A stretch of 10,374 bases of DNA from Thermococcus sp. (GTDB taxonomy: Archaea > Methanobacteriota_B > Thermococci > Thermococcales > Thermococcaceae). The position numbers and the translations under genes were made by a program. Below the pieces are notes generated by a model. The model had not been told where the DNA came from. It ran no database searches and worked only from the letters and a program-made list of their open reading frames with translations. The stretch covers positions 1 through 10,374 of the forward strand of contig JALTCK010000021.1 in the NCBI GenBank assembly GCA_027074805.1. Reading direction: 5' to 3'. Positions 1 to 7,601 of this stretch are shown piece by piece (the stretch's first letter is position 1; each line of letters begins with the position of its first letter).

Positions 1-47
1 AATTCATACTCGAAAAAAAAAGGAAGAATTTTTACTTAGAGTAAAAG

Positions 48-62
48 GAAAAATTTATAAGG
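48..62 (+). promoter_or_regulatory. Archaeal promoter (BRE + TATA box) of the three-gene membrane operon
   Basis: A purine-rich BRE-like stretch (GGAAAAA) runs into TTTATAA at 54-60, close to the usual Thermococcales promoter form. A start site about 25 bases downstream would fall near position 82. That leaves a short leader before the first gene and places transcription start downstream of the upstream TTG at 68, which therefore cannot be the start codon. The preceding 47 bases are AT-rich and hold no gene that I can see. Confidence 0.75.
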
Positions 63-96
63 ATAAGTTGCACAATTGGTATTGCACAACTATTGC

Positions 97-104
97 GGAG
101 GTGA
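97..104 (+). promoter_or_regulatory. Strong Shine-Dalgarno without a standard start codon at the usual distance
   Basis: GGAGGTGA at 97-104 matches the complement of the archaeal 16S 3' end very well. Five bases downstream, where ATG would be expected, the sequence reads ACG AAG (110-115). An ATG there would give a textbook signal peptide beginning Met-Lys-Trp-Lys. The site therefore decides the start of the first gene: either ACG is used, GTG 101 is used without its own ribosome binding site, or the base at 111 is a mutation or sequencing error. Confidence 0.6.
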
Positions 105-769
105 CCACAACGAAGTGGAAAGGCTTCGTGGCGGTCCTGCTCGGACTGCTTATGGTTGGAGTGACGGCTGGGAGCGCGGCGGCGGCACCCATCCACAACC
201 GGCCGGCTCCACAGGGCGGTGTTGGTGCAGGTTCGGTGATAGACACCAGATTCGAGGGAGATGGTGTCCTATCCACATCAACGTATCCAATCTACATTCC
301 CCAACTACAGAGGTGGCTAGTATACCAGAAGGTGAGACATGGTTCAGAAGGATACTTCAAGCTGACAGTATACAGAATTCCCGTTTTTGGCTATGACACT
401 TTGATAGCATTCCCAGACGGCATGAAAGTATACACAAACAAAGCATCGGGCATGAAGTACGAAGGAAAGGTTGGAATAGCATATCATTTCAGGAAGAGCG
501 GTTGGTTCGTATGGAAGGCCCATCTAAAGCTTCCCGTTAAATTCACTGCAGGAAGGGGGCACCACGCAGTGATCTCGATCGGGGGGAGTCCAGAAGTTCT
601 TATTGGCGGCCCAGTGGCATCCCTCGTAAATGGGGAAAAACCAAAGCTCTTTACAGCGCTAAAAGGCCTATTAAGCGGCCAGATCACCAAGAGTAACGTC
701 ATTAGCATAGTGGCATTCGCATTGGCATCAGGGGCCAATGTCGACGTCCTAGTATTTAACGAGGTGTGA
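101..769 (+). CDS. Predicted exported protein of unknown function, first gene of the membrane operon
   Basis: I do not recognise this 222-residue protein (counted from GTG 101). The N-terminus is a clear signal sequence: Lys5 and Lys7, a hydrophobic core at about 9-24, then a small-residue stretch Ala26-Ala29 that looks like a signal peptidase I site. The mature part is rich in Tyr, Gly, Val and Lys, has alternating patterns that suggest beta structure (about 50-150), and ends with a hydrophobic stretch of roughly 20 residues. No Cys pairs or catalytic motifs are evident. The start is uncertain: the ribosome binding site at 97-104 points to 110, where the codon is ACG, so GTG 101 is a compromise. 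The stop lies 3 bases before the next gene, so the three genes are probably one operon. A secreted factor served by the two membrane proteins is only an inference. Confidence 0.7.
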   Translation: MTTTKWKGFVAVLLGLLMVGVTAGSAAAAPIHNRPAPQGGVGAGSVIDTRFEGDGVLSTSTYPIYIPQLQRWLVYQKVRHGSEGYFKLTVYRIPVFGYDTLIAFPDGMKVYTNKASGMKYEGKVGIAYHFRKSGWFVWKAHLKLPVKFTAGRGHHAVISIGGSPEVLIGGPVASLVNGEKPKLFTALKGLLSGQITKSNVISIVAFALASGANVDVLVFNEV

Positions 770-772
770 GGA

Positions 773-1114
773 ATGAAAACCACCAAAATTATCCTTTCTG
801 CTCTGGGGGCTACCTTCTTCTATTTTTTTGCAAAATACTACATTGCCCACACTACTGAGCCAGGATTTCAAGAGGCGATCTTCCTAGCAGGTATCATGGC
901 TTTTGGTTCATTCATACACAACCTCTGGGAACTTACAGACCCGGAAAGAGGTAGAAATTCAAAACGGGCGTTTGTTAGAGTAATCTGCGCGGGGCTATTT
1001 GGTTTCATAAGCACTTTGTTGCTGATCCATGAAACATCCCTCCCAGCGTTTTTGGGAATCGTTGCCCTTTCAATTGCACTCAGCTGGATAAATCAAGTGA
1101 TCACAGGGAATTGA
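773..1114 (+). CDS. Small four-helix membrane protein, unknown function
   Basis: This 113-residue protein begins at ATG 773 behind GAGGTG (761-766, six bases upstream, inside the end of the previous gene), so the two are tightly linked. The hydropathy pattern visible by eye gives four membrane segments at about residues 5-23, 35-52, 68-87 and 90-108. A charged loop rich in Glu, Asp and Arg between segments 2 and 3 is probably cytoplasmic. No catalytic or metal-binding motif is visible, and I do not recognise the family. Its size and position between an exported protein and another membrane protein would suit an accessory, immunity or transport role, but nothing in the sequence proves this. 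Confidence 0.7.
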   Translation: MKTTKIILSALGATFFYFFAKYYIAHTTEPGFQEAIFLAGIMAFGSFIHNLWELTDPERGRNSKRAFVRVICAGLFGFISTLLLIHETSLPAFLGIVALSIALSWINQVITGN

Positions 1115-1124
1115 GGTGCTGAGC

Positions 1125-1604
1125 ATGGAGGCAGAAACACCAGTGAAACTTCTTAAAATTTCAGTTTATGGGTGGACGTTTTATCTGCCCCAGATAATAA
1201 CCCTCTCAATGATAGGTAGCTTAGCAGGTATCTCTGGATCCTTGATCGTATTCCTCACAGCAAGTATCGGATACACCGTCAGAGCATTGATTATGATGGG
1301 AATTTCTGTGGGGATTATGTGCGTTTTATTTCAAAAGAAGCCCTCACTGGACGCTTTCGACTATTTCCTGCCGTTATCCGGATGGGGAATTTTAGCCCTG
1401 CTGTTAAGAACTATAAATTGGATGGTCCCCCAAATTTTACAGGTCAGGATACTCGTGGAGCAAATATCCCTGCTCATAGCATGGTTTCTCTCCTACTATA
1501 TGCTGGGCAAACTGTTTAGAGAAAATAAGTCAACAACGCGACCAGTAATAATAGCACTTTTAATCGCCGTCCTATTGTTTTTCTTATTACCACCCCCCAT
1601 CTGA
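1125..1604 (+). CDS. Multi-spanning membrane protein, unknown function
   Basis: I chose ATG 1125, giving 159 residues, because GAGGTG at 1113-1118 lies six bases upstream. The in-frame GTG at 1116 overlaps that site and is less likely. The stop of the preceding gene (1112-1114) is ten bases away. About five hydrophobic segments can be seen, at roughly residues 15-45, 48-67, 80-97, 105-125 and 140-155, with a Lys/Arg/Asn-rich loop before the last. The protein ends in a run of Pro after a very hydrophobic Leu/Phe stretch. It has no ATP-binding or protease motif. It is probably the last gene of the operon, because the next gene points the other way. The family is unknown to me. Confidence 0.68.
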   Translation: MEAETPVKLLKISVYGWTFYLPQIITLSMIGSLAGISGSLIVFLTASIGYTVRALIMMGISVGIMCVLFQKKPSLDAFDYFLPLSGWGILALLLRTINWMVPQILQVRILVEQISLLIAWFLSYYMLGKLFRENKSTTRPVIIALLIAVLLFFLLPPPI

Positions 1605-1700
1605 TCCTCAAATCTATAGTCACTTCCAGATGCTATAGGGGTAAAAGTGCAAACGGGAGCAACCTTCTTAAGAACTTCCTTCTTGACGGCTCTGAAAAAC
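1605..1700. other. Convergent spacer between the membrane operon and polC
   Basis: The two operons end tail to tail here. The short self-complementary word CTATAG occurs at 1614-1619 and again at 1633-1638, so a weak hairpin is possible. Short T-tracts appear on the - strand just after the polC stop (1695-1699) and near 1641-1645, and these may help to end transcription of the replication operon. I see no strong terminator in either direction and no gene. Confidence 0.4.
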
Positions 1701-4700
1701 TCATCCCCCGAAGAACTCGTCGAGACTTATCCCCTTCTTCTTTTTCTTCATTTTGGCCTTTTCGCGCTTCACTTCCTTTTCAAGGCCCTTGGCCTTCCCG
1801 TTTCCATTATTGGATTTTCCGTTGAACTCATCGAGGTAGCCGTTCCTGCCGTTGGACTTCCCGGTCCGCTCTTTAATCATCTTCTCGCAGACATCCGCCG
1901 AAAAACCCATAAGAGTTCTCTGCCTCTCGGGGAAAACGTTCTCGAAGAGCGTCTTTATGTCCTTCTCGGTTATACATATCCTCTGCCTAGTGTAGTCGAG
2001 GACATTGTACTTCGTGACAAGCATCTTCGCCGTCGGCAGGTACTTCTCGATGGCCCCCTTACTGACGGTCAGAACGATTTTACCGCCGCACTTGGGGCAC
2101 TTCCCGGTAAGCGGGGGCCTTCTGTACTTCGTGTTACACTTAACACAGCGGAACTCCTGCCTCGTGAAGCTCCTCAGGTTGCCCCTCAAATCGGGAACGA
2201 GGTGGGAGTTGATGATGGTTTCGGCGACGTGGTGCTCGTCCACCGCGCGGATGCGCTCGGCCAACGCCAGCTGCCGCTCCACCTTCTCGACCATATCGCC
2301 GAGCTGCTTGTACAGGCTCATCTTCGGGCCGAGGCCGATATCCCCGCTGTCATGGGTAAACTTCAAACCCTCGTACATCTCCGGCTTCCCGAGCCTGTCC
2401 TCAACGCGCTCGATGAACTTTATCGACTTCGGGGACTGGAGCTCGTAGGTGGCACCGTAGAACTCGAGGGGGTAGTAGCGGACGACATCCATGTTGTGGA
2501 CCTCGCTGTCGACCTCCCTGGGATCAAGGCGCGTCGTAACAACCAGCGGCGCGTCCATCTTGCCGCCGCGCTTTTCTGGCAGGTAGTACTTGCTGAAGTT
2601 CAGGAGAGCATCGAGGAGGAGCATGACGGCGTCTTCATCTCCGTCGCAGTTCCTCCTCTTAGCCGCGTGGAAGTAGGGATGGGCGTAGCCGACCAGAACA
2701 TCGGAGAAGCCGATTATCCTGCCGATGATTCCCGCTGAAGTGTGCGGGGCTAAGCCGATGACGAGGTGGCCGACCAAATCCTCCATCTTCTCGGCGTTGT
2801 AGAACCTCGGAAGACCGTAGAACTTCTCCAGGAGGTCGTCTATAAAGCGGGCCACCTTGAGGAGGTAGCGACCGGCCTCGTAGGGCAGTATAACGTCCTG
2901 GACGCGAAGTTCCAATATCTGGTCGTCCCTCTCGAGCGGCTTCCCTTCGAAGTCGTGGGTGTAACCGAGCTCCCTCAACTTTTCAACGCTCGTGCCCACC
3001 TCCCTTGGCTTGAAGTGGGTTATAGGGGCATCGGTCGCGTCGAAACGTATTGTACCGTCTTTGAAGACATAGACGTCGTTCTTAGCCCTGAGGAGGCCCT
3101 TCTCCAGGGGCTCGGCCATCTTGTAGCCGGAGGTCATTCCCTGGACGCCCTTCAGTCGGTCTATGCCATAGACCTTCACGTTCTCCATCGCCTGCCTGAG
3201 AAGTTCGGAGGGCTTTATCGTCCTCCTCGCGTAGGGTTTCAGCTCAACGCCGCACTTGGGACAGCGGAAGTCAAAGTTCCTGGCCTGACTTTCAGTATAA
3301 TCGGCGTTGCACTTGGGACAGTTCCAGAGGAGCTCCTTCCTGGTCCCACAAACAGGACAGACGTGTTCCGGGCCGGTGTGGCCGCACTCGGGACACTTAA
3401 AGAAAGCTATTTCGACGCTCGTTACCTTGCCTTCCTCGGCAGCCCTCTTTATGTCCCTGCTCGAACCGCCCGCCAAACCAATCGGGAAGAGCACCTGAAC
3501 GGGCGGCTTCATCTTTCTCTCCTTGGCCTTCTCCGGCCTGCCCATGCGCGCGCCTATCCAGCTTATTCCCCTATCGCGGAGCTTTATCCGGTTGTTCTCG
3601 TTTATGATGTCGATGACGGTAAAGAAGGGCTTGGCTTTGAACTCCCACTCGAGGTTACCGAGGGGGGTCAAAAGGGCCGCGGCCCAGGGGTAGTCGATCA
3701 CGATGACCTTTCTACGATCCTCTGTCCTCTCGAGCCTGTGGGGCAAACCTAAAAGCTCAAGGTAGCGCTTTATCTTGGAATCGTTCTCGAGAACAACTTT
3801 CTTAGCGAACTTCGTTTTTCTGAACTCGTCCCACTCTATTTGAGCGTTCACCAAAGCCCTCTGGAGTTCCTCAACTTCCTCCGGATTAAGGGTGTTCCAG
3901 TAGAGAGCATAGTAGGGGTGAAAGGGTATGCCAAGAACCTTTGAGAGGTGTATTGCCTCCTCAACGCTTGGCCTGACACGCAATGGATCACGGACGAGCT
4001 CCCCAAGGAACTCGGGGTCGACTTCGAGGTACTCAGCGGCCTCCTCAACTGCCCCTCGCGGGTTCTCAGAAAAGGGTTTCAGCTCGACCTCGTAGAGCTC
4101 TTCAATCGCTTTAACCAGCTCCTGAACCCACCATTCCTCGACGTAGTTGGCCGGAAGGAGTGTCTGGTTGTTCTCAACGAAGTCGCCGAAGTTCACCAGG
4201 GCGTCGCCGACGTATAGTATCTCCTCGAGCTCGTTCCTCACCTTTAAGGCCGTCTCGTAGTCATCAACCCGCACAACACTTCCGTCCTTGAGCTTTACTA
4301 TGGGCCCTTCAATGGTTGTCGCCGGAGTCACTATACAGCCCTTCCCAGGCCTCTCGGTCTTCATCTGCGTTCCAATCGCTATGAACTCGTCGAGGAGGAG
4401 CATCGTCGCAGGGTTGACGCTCCAAGTGGCGAATCCGCTTGTCCTCGAGCGGCCGTAGCGGAGGCGGAAACCTCCGTTTTCAGAGGGTTCGGCAAAGAGG
4501 GGCCTACCGCCGATTATCTCCTTCGTGTACTTCTTGTTTGGAGCGATGTTAGCCTTAAAGCGCTCGTATAGCTCGTAATAGAATCCCTTCTCGACCTTTT
4601 CTTTCACTTCATCTTTACCTGCCCCTTCGGCCTTGGAGTCCTCGAAGGACTTTTCCTCAGCAGACTTGCCCTTCTCCTTGGCCTCGACGAACTCCTTTAT

Positions 4701-5531
4701 CCACTCCCAGCCGTCTATTCCCATTTTGTCTATGTACTTGACGAGCTTCTTCGCCTTCTGGAGGACACCCTCAGCGAGAACGAGGATTGCTCCACCGCGC
4801 AGGTGGTTGGTCTCGATACCGGGAACGTCCCTGTGACTCACTTCCACCTTGTCCGTTTCTTCACCGGTTATCTCGATTGGGATGTTCTTCATGGCAAGCC
4901 TGACCTCATCCGCCTCTGGATGATACTGCAACCGGGTGACGGCCCTGTGGTAGAGATCCACCTCTTCCACCATACGCTCTATGTGCTTTTCGCTTGGTTT
5001 GAATCGGTCAAGGCCGAGCTTTTTTCTCACATAGTCACCGACGAGGACGCTCAACGCCTGAGCGGTTCCGCCGGAGCTCCTTATTGGGCCAGCATAATAA
5101 AGGGCCAAGTATTCACTCCCGTCTGCCCACTCATTGCGTTTTATCTTGACGTCAGCGATACCTTCAAGCGGAGCTGAAACAATACCCTCCGTAAGGATTG
5201 CCAAAGCAGTTCTAACAGCCTGTTCCGCGTAGCGCTCCTTGCTCCCCAGATCGCCGAACTTCCCGTCGATTATCTCGTCGACGACCTTTAGGGCGGCGAG
5301 CTCCTTACCATACTCCTTGACGAGCTCCCTGATGCGCTCGGCAACGCCTTTAGGTCCAACAAGGCTCTCAACACGGCCGGCCATGTCGGTTGCTTGAGGA
5401 ACCTCAACCTCCAAGCTGGGGTCCTTCCCCTGCTCACGGGCCTTTCTCGCTATCTTATAGGCCCTGTCTATCTCGCGCTGGAGTGATTCGAAGTATGCCT
5501 TCATCTCAGGTGAGTAGAGTTCCTCCCCCAT
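1701..5531 (-). CDS. polC: DNA polymerase D large (catalytic) subunit DP2
   Basis: DP2 is the polymerizing subunit of archaeal PolD, the replicative DNA polymerase of Euryarchaeota. The 1276 residues cover the usual length for an intein-free DP2. The hallmark NCDGDED motif starts at N961, with the catalytic aspartates D963 and D965. Two Cys4 clusters (C713/C716/C725/C728 and C738/C741/C757/C760) precede the active site, and a third (C1129/C1132/C1145/C1148) lies in the C-terminal region. The tail is Asn/Gly/Lys-rich and ends with ISLDEFFGG (1268-1276), a typical PCNA-interacting PIP box. A charged Lys/Glu insert sits near 283-315. ATG 5531 directly follows the polB stop, and GAGGGGG upstream could serve as ribosome binding site. 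It is the last gene of the operon. Known family: two double-psi beta-barrels form the active site, related to multisubunit RNA polymerase. Confidence 0.97.
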   Translation of the reverse strand: MGEELYSPEMKAYFESLQREIDRAYKIARKAREQGKDPSLEVEVPQATDMAGRVESLVGPKGVAERIRELVKEYGKELAALKVVDEIIDGKFGDLGSKERYAEQAVRTALAILTEGIVSAPLEGIADVKIKRNEWADGSEYLALYYAGPIRSSGGTAQALSVLVGDYVRKKLGLDRFKPSEKHIERMVEEVDLYHRAVTRLQYHPEADEVRLAMKNIPIEITGEETDKVEVSHRDVPGIETNHLRGGAILVLAEGVLQKAKKLVKYIDKMGIDGWEWIKEFVEAKEKGKSAEEKSFEDSKAEGAGKDEVKEKVEKGFYYELYERFKANIAPNKKYTKEIIGGRPLFAEPSENGGFRLRYGRSRTSGFATWSVNPATMLLLDEFIAIGTQMKTERPGKGCIVTPATTIEGPIVKLKDGSVVRVDDYETALKVRNELEEILYVGDALVNFGDFVENNQTLLPANYVEEWWVQELVKAIEELYEVELKPFSENPRGAVEEAAEYLEVDPEFLGELVRDPLRVRPSVEEAIHLSKVLGIPFHPYYALYWNTLNPEEVEELQRALVNAQIEWDEFRKTKFAKKVVLENDSKIKRYLELLGLPHRLERTEDRRKVIVIDYPWAAALLTPLGNLEWEFKAKPFFTVIDIINENNRIKLRDRGISWIGARMGRPEKAKERKMKPPVQVLFPIGLAGGSSRDIKRAAEEGKVTSVEIAFFKCPECGHTGPEHVCPVCGTRKELLWNCPKCNADYTESQARNFDFRCPKCGVELKPYARRTIKPSELLRQAMENVKVYGIDRLKGVQGMTSGYKMAEPLEKGLLRAKNDVYVFKDGTIRFDATDAPITHFKPREVGTSVEKLRELGYTHDFEGKPLERDDQILELRVQDVILPYEAGRYLLKVARFIDDLLEKFYGLPRFYNAEKMEDLVGHLVIGLAPHTSAGIIGRIIGFSDVLVGYAHPYFHAAKRRNCDGDEDAVMLLLDALLNFSKYYLPEKRGGKMDAPLVVTTRLDPREVDSEVHNMDVVRYYPLEFYGATYELQSPKSIKFIERVEDRLGKPEMYEGLKFTHDSGDIGLGPKMSLYKQLGDMVEKVERQLALAERIRAVDEHHVAETIINSHLVPDLRGNLRSFTRQEFRCVKCNTKYRRPPLTGKCPKCGGKIVLTVSKGAIEKYLPTAKMLVTKYNVLDYTRQRICITEKDIKTLFENVFPERQRTLMGFSADVCEKMIKERTGKSNGRNGYLDEFNGKSNNGNGKAKGLEKEVKREKAKMKKKKKGISLDEFFGG

Positions 5532-7601
5532 TCAAACCCCCTCGCAGAACTGGTCGAACCTCACAACTGCTCTTAAACGTGCGGTCTCGACGTCTATTAT
5601 TGGGACGCGAGCTGGAGTCGGGACGATGTTAACCATCTTCTGGAACTCGGTCTGGGCCTGCCAGGTGCCGGTGTTTATCAGGAAGACGCCGTTGTAGATC
5701 TTGTACTCCATCACGTGGACATGCCCGGACTGGAAAAGGTCGGGGACGGACTCAATGACGAGCGTATCTTCAGGATCCGGTGCGATCGGGACCTTCTCGC
5801 CGAAGGTTGGTGCGAGGTGCCTCAGTTTAAGCAGGTCGAGCATGGCCTCTGCCGGCCTGTGGTGGCTCCTGTTGGGGATGAAGTTTACGACGTCCTCGAT
5901 TCCGCGCCCGTGGGCTATGAGGAAGTCCCTGCCATGGAGCCTTACCACAGCGGGATTGCTTATTATCACCGCGTTCTTGAGCTTTCTGAGAGGCCTGGCG
6001 TACTCCTCGTAAAAGCCGGGCTGCGGAAGGGCAGTTCTCGCGGCGTCGTGGTTTCCGGGTCCAATAAAGGTCGTTATATGATCCGGAACGTTCCGCAGGA
6101 GGTTCGCTAGGGCCTCGTACTGGTCGAATATGTCCGGAATAGCGAGCTCGTTGTACTGCCCGGGGTAGATGCCTATGCCATCGACGACGTCTCCTGCGAG
6201 TATCATGTACTTGACCCTGCTGACGAGCTCCTCCTCCTTCCTGTTGTTGACCTCGCCGTTTAGCCACTCCAAAAACCTCTCAAAGGCCTTTTCACAGAAC
6301 TTGTTCGAGCCGACGTGGATGTCGCTGAGAAGGATCGCGTAGACCTTCTCTTCCAGTGGAGGCTTCTTGCGCTTGAACTTCGGAACGTCGGGGAGGAAAA
6401 TCTTGTCAGCGAAGAATATGTTCCTGCCGGAGTAGCGGCCCCTGAAGGCGACAACGGAATCCGGCATTATCTGGAAGAACTTCTTGCTCTCCTCGTTGTT
6501 CCTGTTTATGAAGACCTTCATGATCCCCGTACCATCCTCTATCTCGAACATGTAGCCCTTTTTGGTCTCGCGCTTGCTGTTAACCAGGCCAAGTATCGTG
6601 ACGTCTTCGTCGGTCTGGACGTAGGAGAGCTTTGCGATGTCGATTATGCCGCCCACCTCAGGATTCTCGCGGATTATCCTCTTCATCTTCCTAAGCCTGC
6701 TCTTGAAGTAGTTCGAGTAGACCTTGACTATTATCTCGCCCTCCTTGCCGGCGGCGTTTTTGGCCTTGGGAACCTCAAACTTCACGTTCTTGACGTCAAA
6801 AACGACCTTCCAGTCATCCTTGATATCCCGGGCGCGGTAGCTGAAGCCCTCCTTGGGCTTTATTACGACGTCCGAATAGACGGAATAGCTCTTTTCTTCC
6901 TCTGGAACTTCTTCTTCAACGTAGGCTATGGGGATACCATAGTCACCGTAGACCATCTTCGGCTTGACGCCGTTTCCGTTCTCGTAGTACTCTTCAGAAT
7001 CGGCGTAGCCGTTTGATTCAACGTTAAGACCGTTGGAAACCGGCGCTTGGACTTCTTCGGAGGGGGCCTCCCCGGAACCAACTTCGGGGCCACCTTCCGA
7101 CTCCCCAAGTTCCACTTCTCCAGTGGAAATAAAACTCCCCCCCTCAGAAAAGTTGGGTTCTTCTGCCCCAGTCTGGCCAGAGGAGGCCTTCAAAGTCTCC
7201 GTTAGGACGGCTTCTCCAGTGGAAATAGAACTCTCTTCATGTGATGATTGGGAAGCAACTTCGGGGGCCGTTTCAGTCCCAAAACTTTCATCTTCCGAGA
7301 GCTCGTTGATTCCAGACTCAAATCCGCCCAGAACTTCAGAAAGAGCAATCTCAGGCCTGTCATCAGCTTCGGTCTTTGGCCTCGAAGGGGTGGAGTCTTC
7401 AAGTGGAAGTTTCACCTGAAGCCCGAGGCTCGACAGGAAATCCTCGGCGAGTTTCGAGTCGATGATAAAGGTGCCCTTTGACTTCGCGAACTTGATGAGC
7501 TGACCAAGGTTGAACCGCTCCCCGTAGTATTCGTTCAAAAGGTAAAAGGCGGATGGGGTGATCAGGTAGTTGTTTTTCATCAGCTCTTCGATGAGGCCCA
7601 T
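5532..7601 (-). CDS. polB: DNA polymerase D small (exonuclease) subunit DP1
   Basis: DP1 is the 3'-5' proofreading exonuclease subunit of PolD. In order, the protein shows an N-terminal helical domain (about 1-70), a long acidic Ser/Glu/Gly linker (about 75-240), an OB-fold (about 320-410) and an Mre11-like calcineurin phosphoesterase domain. The metal-ligand motifs are present: D427-I-H429, G-D471, G-N517-H518-D519 and G-H627-V-H629 (numbered from ATG 7601, 689 residues). The enzyme should be active. The linker makes it longer than the roughly 613 residues I remember for P. furiosus DP1 and holds two ISTGE repeats that coincide with origin recognition boxes. ATG 7601 overlaps the cdc6 TGA by one base. 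An in-frame GTG at 7604 is an alternative start. GGAGG inside the end of cdc6 lies 8 bases before the ATG. Confidence 0.96.
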   Translation of the reverse strand: MGLIEELMKNNYLITPSAFYLLNEYYGERFNLGQLIKFAKSKGTFIIDSKLAEDFLSSLGLQVKLPLEDSTPSRPKTEADDRPEIALSEVLGGFESGINELSEDESFGTETAPEVASQSSHEESSISTGEAVLTETLKASSGQTGAEEPNFSEGGSFISTGEVELGESEGGPEVGSGEAPSEEVQAPVSNGLNVESNGYADSEEYYENGNGVKPKMVYGDYGIPIAYVEEEVPEEEKSYSVYSDVVIKPKEGFSYRARDIKDDWKVVFDVKNVKFEVPKAKNAAGKEGEIIVKVYSNYFKSRLRKMKRIIRENPEVGGIIDIAKLSYVQTDEDVTILGLVNSKRETKKGYMFEIEDGTGIMKVFINRNNEESKKFFQIMPDSVVAFRGRYSGRNIFFADKIFLPDVPKFKRKKPPLEEKVYAILLSDIHVGSNKFCEKAFERFLEWLNGEVNNRKEEELVSRVKYMILAGDVVDGIGIYPGQYNELAIPDIFDQYEALANLLRNVPDHITTFIGPGNHDAARTALPQPGFYEEYARPLRKLKNAVIISNPAVVRLHGRDFLIAHGRGIEDVVNFIPNRSHHRPAEAMLDLLKLRHLAPTFGEKVPIAPDPEDTLVIESVPDLFQSGHVHVMEYKIYNGVFLINTGTWQAQTEFQKMVNIVPTPARVPIIDVETARLRAVVRFDQFCEGV
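7118..7143 (+). promoter_or_regulatory. Origin recognition box inside polB (site 1)
   Basis: TCCAGTGGAAAT (7119-7130) is followed by AAAACT and a run of seven C (7137-7143). This is the full ORB layout: a dyad element, then an A-rich spacer, then a C/G tract. It closely resembles the inverted ORB at 10314-10338. It lies in the polB linker, where the complementary strand encodes Ser-Phe-Ile-Ser-Thr-Gly-Glu. The match is plain in the sequence; binding by Orc1/Cdc6 is inferred. Confidence 0.65.
7214..7235 (+). promoter_or_regulatory. Origin recognition box inside polB (site 2)
   Basis: TCCAGTGGAAAT at 7215-7226 repeats the 12-base core of the site at 7119 exactly, 96 bases away and in the same orientation. 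It is followed by AGAACTCTC, so the C tract is degenerate. The complementary strand encodes Ser-Ile-Ser-Thr-Gly-Glu, the second copy of the peptide repeat. It is probably a mini-ORB. Confidence 0.55.
7398..7410 (+). promoter_or_regulatory. Degenerate mini-ORB inside polB (site 3)
   Basis: TTCAAGTGGAAGT keeps the dyad of the ORB core with one changed base in the left arm. It matches the core of the site at 10160-10176 (TTCAAGTGGAAG), which lies in the proposed origin. There is no C tract after it. It is in the same orientation as the other two polB sites and is the weakest of the three. Confidence 0.3.

Noticed and set aside
1647..3752. Long open frames on the + strand across polC
   Set aside because: They are shadows of the DP2 gene in a GC-rich sequence. 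DP2 motifs on the - strand are unbroken, and the + frames have no ribosome binding site or recognisable domain.
6351..6363. ORB-like TTCCAGTGGAGGC in polB
   Set aside because: It encodes the conserved Pro-Pro-Leu-Glu-Glu-Lys just before the phosphoesterase motif and lacks both the right arm and the C tract, so protein coding explains it.
6315..7016. Long + strand open frame across polB
   Set aside because: It lies opposite the OB-fold and linker of DP1 and shows no family signal.
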